Positions 46,842 through 48,768 of a DNA stretch of 48,768 bases are shown piece after piece. How positions within the stretch are numbered: the stretch's first letter is position 1; each line of letters starts with the position of its first letter. A model generated the notes under the pieces. It was not told the DNA's origin and did no database searches. It was given only the letters and a program-made list of their open reading frames with translations. The DNA is from RGIG5579 sp045602025 (GTDB lineage: Bacteria > Bacillota > Clostridia > Oscillospirales > SIG627): the NCBI GenBank assembly GCA_045602025.1, contig JAZSAT010000021.1, positions 1 through 48,768 on the forward strand, in the 5' to 3' direction. A program made the translations under genes and the position numbers.

Positions 46842-48768
46842 ATGGACATCAAAGAAACTCTATCACAAGAACTCAAAATCTCTCTCGAGATCATTGATAA
46901 TATCATCGCCCTTTTGGACGACGGGAACACCATTCCCTTTATCGCCCGTTACCGTAAGGAAAAAACCGGTGCCATGGACGATGTGACCCTGCGCCGCTTC
47001 GCGGAAAGACTGGAGTATTTAAGAGGTCTTGAAAAGCGTCGCGAGGAGGTAAAGAACGCCATTGAAGAACAGGGCAAAATGACCGAAGAGATCGCACTCG
47101 CCCTGGAAAAGGCCACCATTCTGGCAGAAATTGAGGATATTTACCGTCCCTTCCGTCCCAAGAGAAAGACCCGCGCCTCCGTAGCAAGGGAAAAGGGCCT
47201 GGAGGGCCTTGCCAAGGTCATTTCGGATCAAGGAAAGGGCGAAAGCCTGGAAAATCTTGCCGAGGAATATATCAATGAAGAAAAAGGCGTTCTCACCGTA
47301 GAGGATGCCATACAGGGTGCCCTTGACATTGTAGCGGAGGATATCTCCGACAATGCGGATTTCAGAAAAGAAATGCGCAGTATGTTCTTCAAGGAAGGCA
47401 AGTTTATCACCGAAAAGATCCCCGATGCCGACATCGGCGTCTACGGAATGTACGAAAATTTCTCTCAGGAGATCAAATCCATTCCCGGCCACCGCATTTT
47501 AGCGGCCAACCGCGGGGAAAAGGAAGAAATACTCAAGGTCAGCCTTGAAATTTCCGAGTATCTGACCTTAAGCTTTTTGCAAAACCGCTTGGTAGACCCC
47601 GCTTCTACCTATGCCTCCTTTATGGAAAAAGCCCTGGAGGACAGCTACAGCCGCCTTATTTTCCCCTCTTTGGAAAGGGAGATCCGCACCGCCCTCACCG
47701 ACGATGCAGGTGAAAAGGCTCTGGTCCTTTTCTCCGAAAACCTGAAAAACCTTCTCCTGTGCCCTCCCATTAAGGGCAAGACCGTCCTTGGCTACGACCC
47801 CGGCTACCGCACCGGCTGTAAGCTTGCAGTGGTAGATCCTACGGGCAAGGTTTTGGATACGGCCGTCATTTATCCCACAAAGCCTCAGGAAAGGATCGAG
47901 GAATCGGAAAAGAAGGTTCTTTCCCTCATTCGCAAATGGGGCATCGATACCGTAGCCATCGGTAACGGTACCGCAAGCAAGGAAAGCGAGATCTTCATTG
48001 CAGGCGTCATCAAGAGAAACAGCCTGAATGTAAAATATATGATGGTATCGGAATCCGGTGCCTCCGTTTATTCTGCCTCCCCCCAAGGCGCAGAGGAATT
48101 CCCCGATTTTGATGTAACTCAGCGTTCCGCCGTTTCCATTGCAAGAAGACTGCAGGATCCCTTGGCGGAGCTTGTTAAGATCGAGCCCCGCAGCATCGGC
48201 GTCGGTCAGTATCAGCACGATCTGAAGCCCGCGCGCCTGGAAGAGGCCCTGGGCGGCGTTGTGGAAAACTGCGTAAACCTTGTAGGTGTAGACTTAAATA
48301 CCGCCTCCTATATGCTCCTTTCCTATGTAGCAGGCATTGGAAAAGCGGCAGCAAAGAACATCGTAGCTTACCGTGAGGAAAACGGAGCCTTCCAGAGCCG
48401 AAGTGAAGTGAAAAAAGTCCCCAAGATCGGCGCAAAGGCCTTTGAGCAGTGCGCAGGCTTCCTTCGCGTCCCCGGCGGCAAAGAGCCTCTTGACAATACA
48501 GGCGTGCATCCTGAAAGCTATGCCGCCGCCAAAGCCCTTTTGAAAAAGTTCGGCTTCGATCCCAAAAAGCTCAATTCCGACGGTGTAGAGGGCCTTTCGG
48601 CCTTCTGTGAAAAGGAAGGAAAAAAAGCCTTGGGCGAGGAGCTCGGCATCGGGGAGTATTCCTTGAACGATATCATCCGCGAGCTTGAAAAGCCCGGCAG
48701 AGATATGCGCGATGACTTTGCGCAGCCCATTTTGCGCGACGATGTCCTGGGTCTTGAAGACCTGAAGG
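46842..48768 (+). CDS. tex: Tex-family S1 RNA-binding protein, 5' part
   Basis: 642 codons, open at the right edge of the window; full Tex proteins are about 715-780 aa. ATG with GGAAGGAATAAA. N-terminal helical domain MDIKETLSQELKISLEI, then the signature DGNTIPFIARYRKEKTGAMD (about 26-45) and IEDIYRPFRPKRKTRA. The YqgF/RNase-H-like domain contains LGYDPGYRTGCKLAV (about 313), and the HhH region has SIGVGQYQHDL and GIGKAAAKNIVAYREE. The C-terminal S1 domain lies beyond the window. It acts in transcription and RNA quality control. The upstream repeat ends 14 bp before the start codon. Confidence 0.96.
   Translation, partial: MDIKETLSQELKISLEIIDNIIALLDDGNTIPFIARYRKEKTGAMDDVTLRRFAERLEYLRGLEKRREEVKNAIEEQGKMTEEIALALEKATILAEIEDIYRPFRPKRKTRASVAREKGLEGLAKVISDQGKGESLENLAEEYINEEKGVLTVEDAIQGALDIVAEDISDNADFRKEMRSMFFKEGKFITEKIPDADIGVYGMYENFSQEIKSIPGHRILAANRGEKEEILKVSLEISEYLTLSFLQNRLVDPASTYASFMEKALEDSYSRLIFPSLEREIRTALTDDAGEKALVLFSENLKNLLLCPPIKGKTVLGYDPGYRTGCKLAVVDPTGKVLDTAVIYPTKPQERIEESEKKVLSLIRKWGIDTVAIGNGTASKESEIFIAGVIKRNSLNVKYMMVSESGASVYSASPQGAEEFPDFDVTQRSAVSIARRLQDPLAELVKIEPRSIGVGQYQHDLKPARLEEALGGVVENCVNLVGVDLNTASYMLLSYVAGIGKAAAKNIVAYREENGAFQSRSEVKKVPKIGAKAFEQCAGFLRVPGGKEPLDNTGVHPESYAAAKALLKKFGFDPKKLNSDGVEGLSAFCEKEGKKALGEELGIGEYSLNDIIRELEKPGRDMRDDFAQPILRDDVLGLEDLK

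Overview
The window looks like a chromosome segment of an uncultured, probably gut-associated, anaerobic member of the Clostridia (Bacillota). The grounds are the ctsR-mcsA-mcsB-clpC heat-shock operon, the dnaG-rpoD pair, acetate kinase, a sodium-pump decarboxylase beta subunit, a type-2 isoleucyl-tRNA synthetase, AGGAGG-type ribosome binding sites and many near-consensus sigma-A promoters (TTGACA-17-TATAAT). I cannot place it below class.

Bases 1-8600 form an AT-richer accessory island that ends at a tRNA-Cys gene (8670-8744, minus strand), whose 3' end faces the island. It holds the 5' end of an unidentified gene, a decayed IS3-type transposase, a PRTase-CE-like conflict protein with a C-terminal zinc ribbon (1105-2319), about 700 bp of degenerate repeats, a two-gene operon of a 61-aa excisionase-like HTH protein plus a 1312-aa DUF4297-type nuclease/STAND NTPase resembling Avs antiviral sensors (3035-7169), and an intact IS3-family transposase (7338-8480).

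Bases 8929-33000 are mostly core genes: ileS; a decarboxylase beta subunit and a small gamma-like peptide without an alpha subunit; an LTA-synthase-like enzyme; a Y-family DNA polymerase divergent from an XRE repressor/ImmA peptidase pair; ackA; a ClC transporter; an orphan solute-binding lipoprotein; rpoD-dnaG; an RluA-family pseudouridine synthase and trmB; and ctsR-mcsA-mcsB-clpC with two perfect CtsR boxes.

Bases 33020-42712 hold a lipid acyltransferase/AraC pair, a GH115-like glycosidase, an exonuclease, an XRE regulator divergent from a PH/SHOCT-type membrane protein, an amidohydrolase, an unusual sialidase-propeller/AraC fusion and an HpcH/HpaI aldolase. This suggests uptake and breakdown of acidic sugars. 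Bases 42897-48768 hold a polar amino-acid ABC transporter, a DUF3810 membrane metallopeptidase and the 5' part of tex.

Two themes stand out. First, regulators sit beside operators placed inside the 17-bp spacer of consensus promoters. The polymerase switch at 17304-17387 has two face-to-face promoters, each with an operator-like motif in its spacer. Second, intergenic gaps carry a dispersed repeat family with an almost constant tail and a hairpin whose sequence changes while pairing is kept. There is also a separate mirrored array of small hairpins joined by GTGATATT/AATATCAC.
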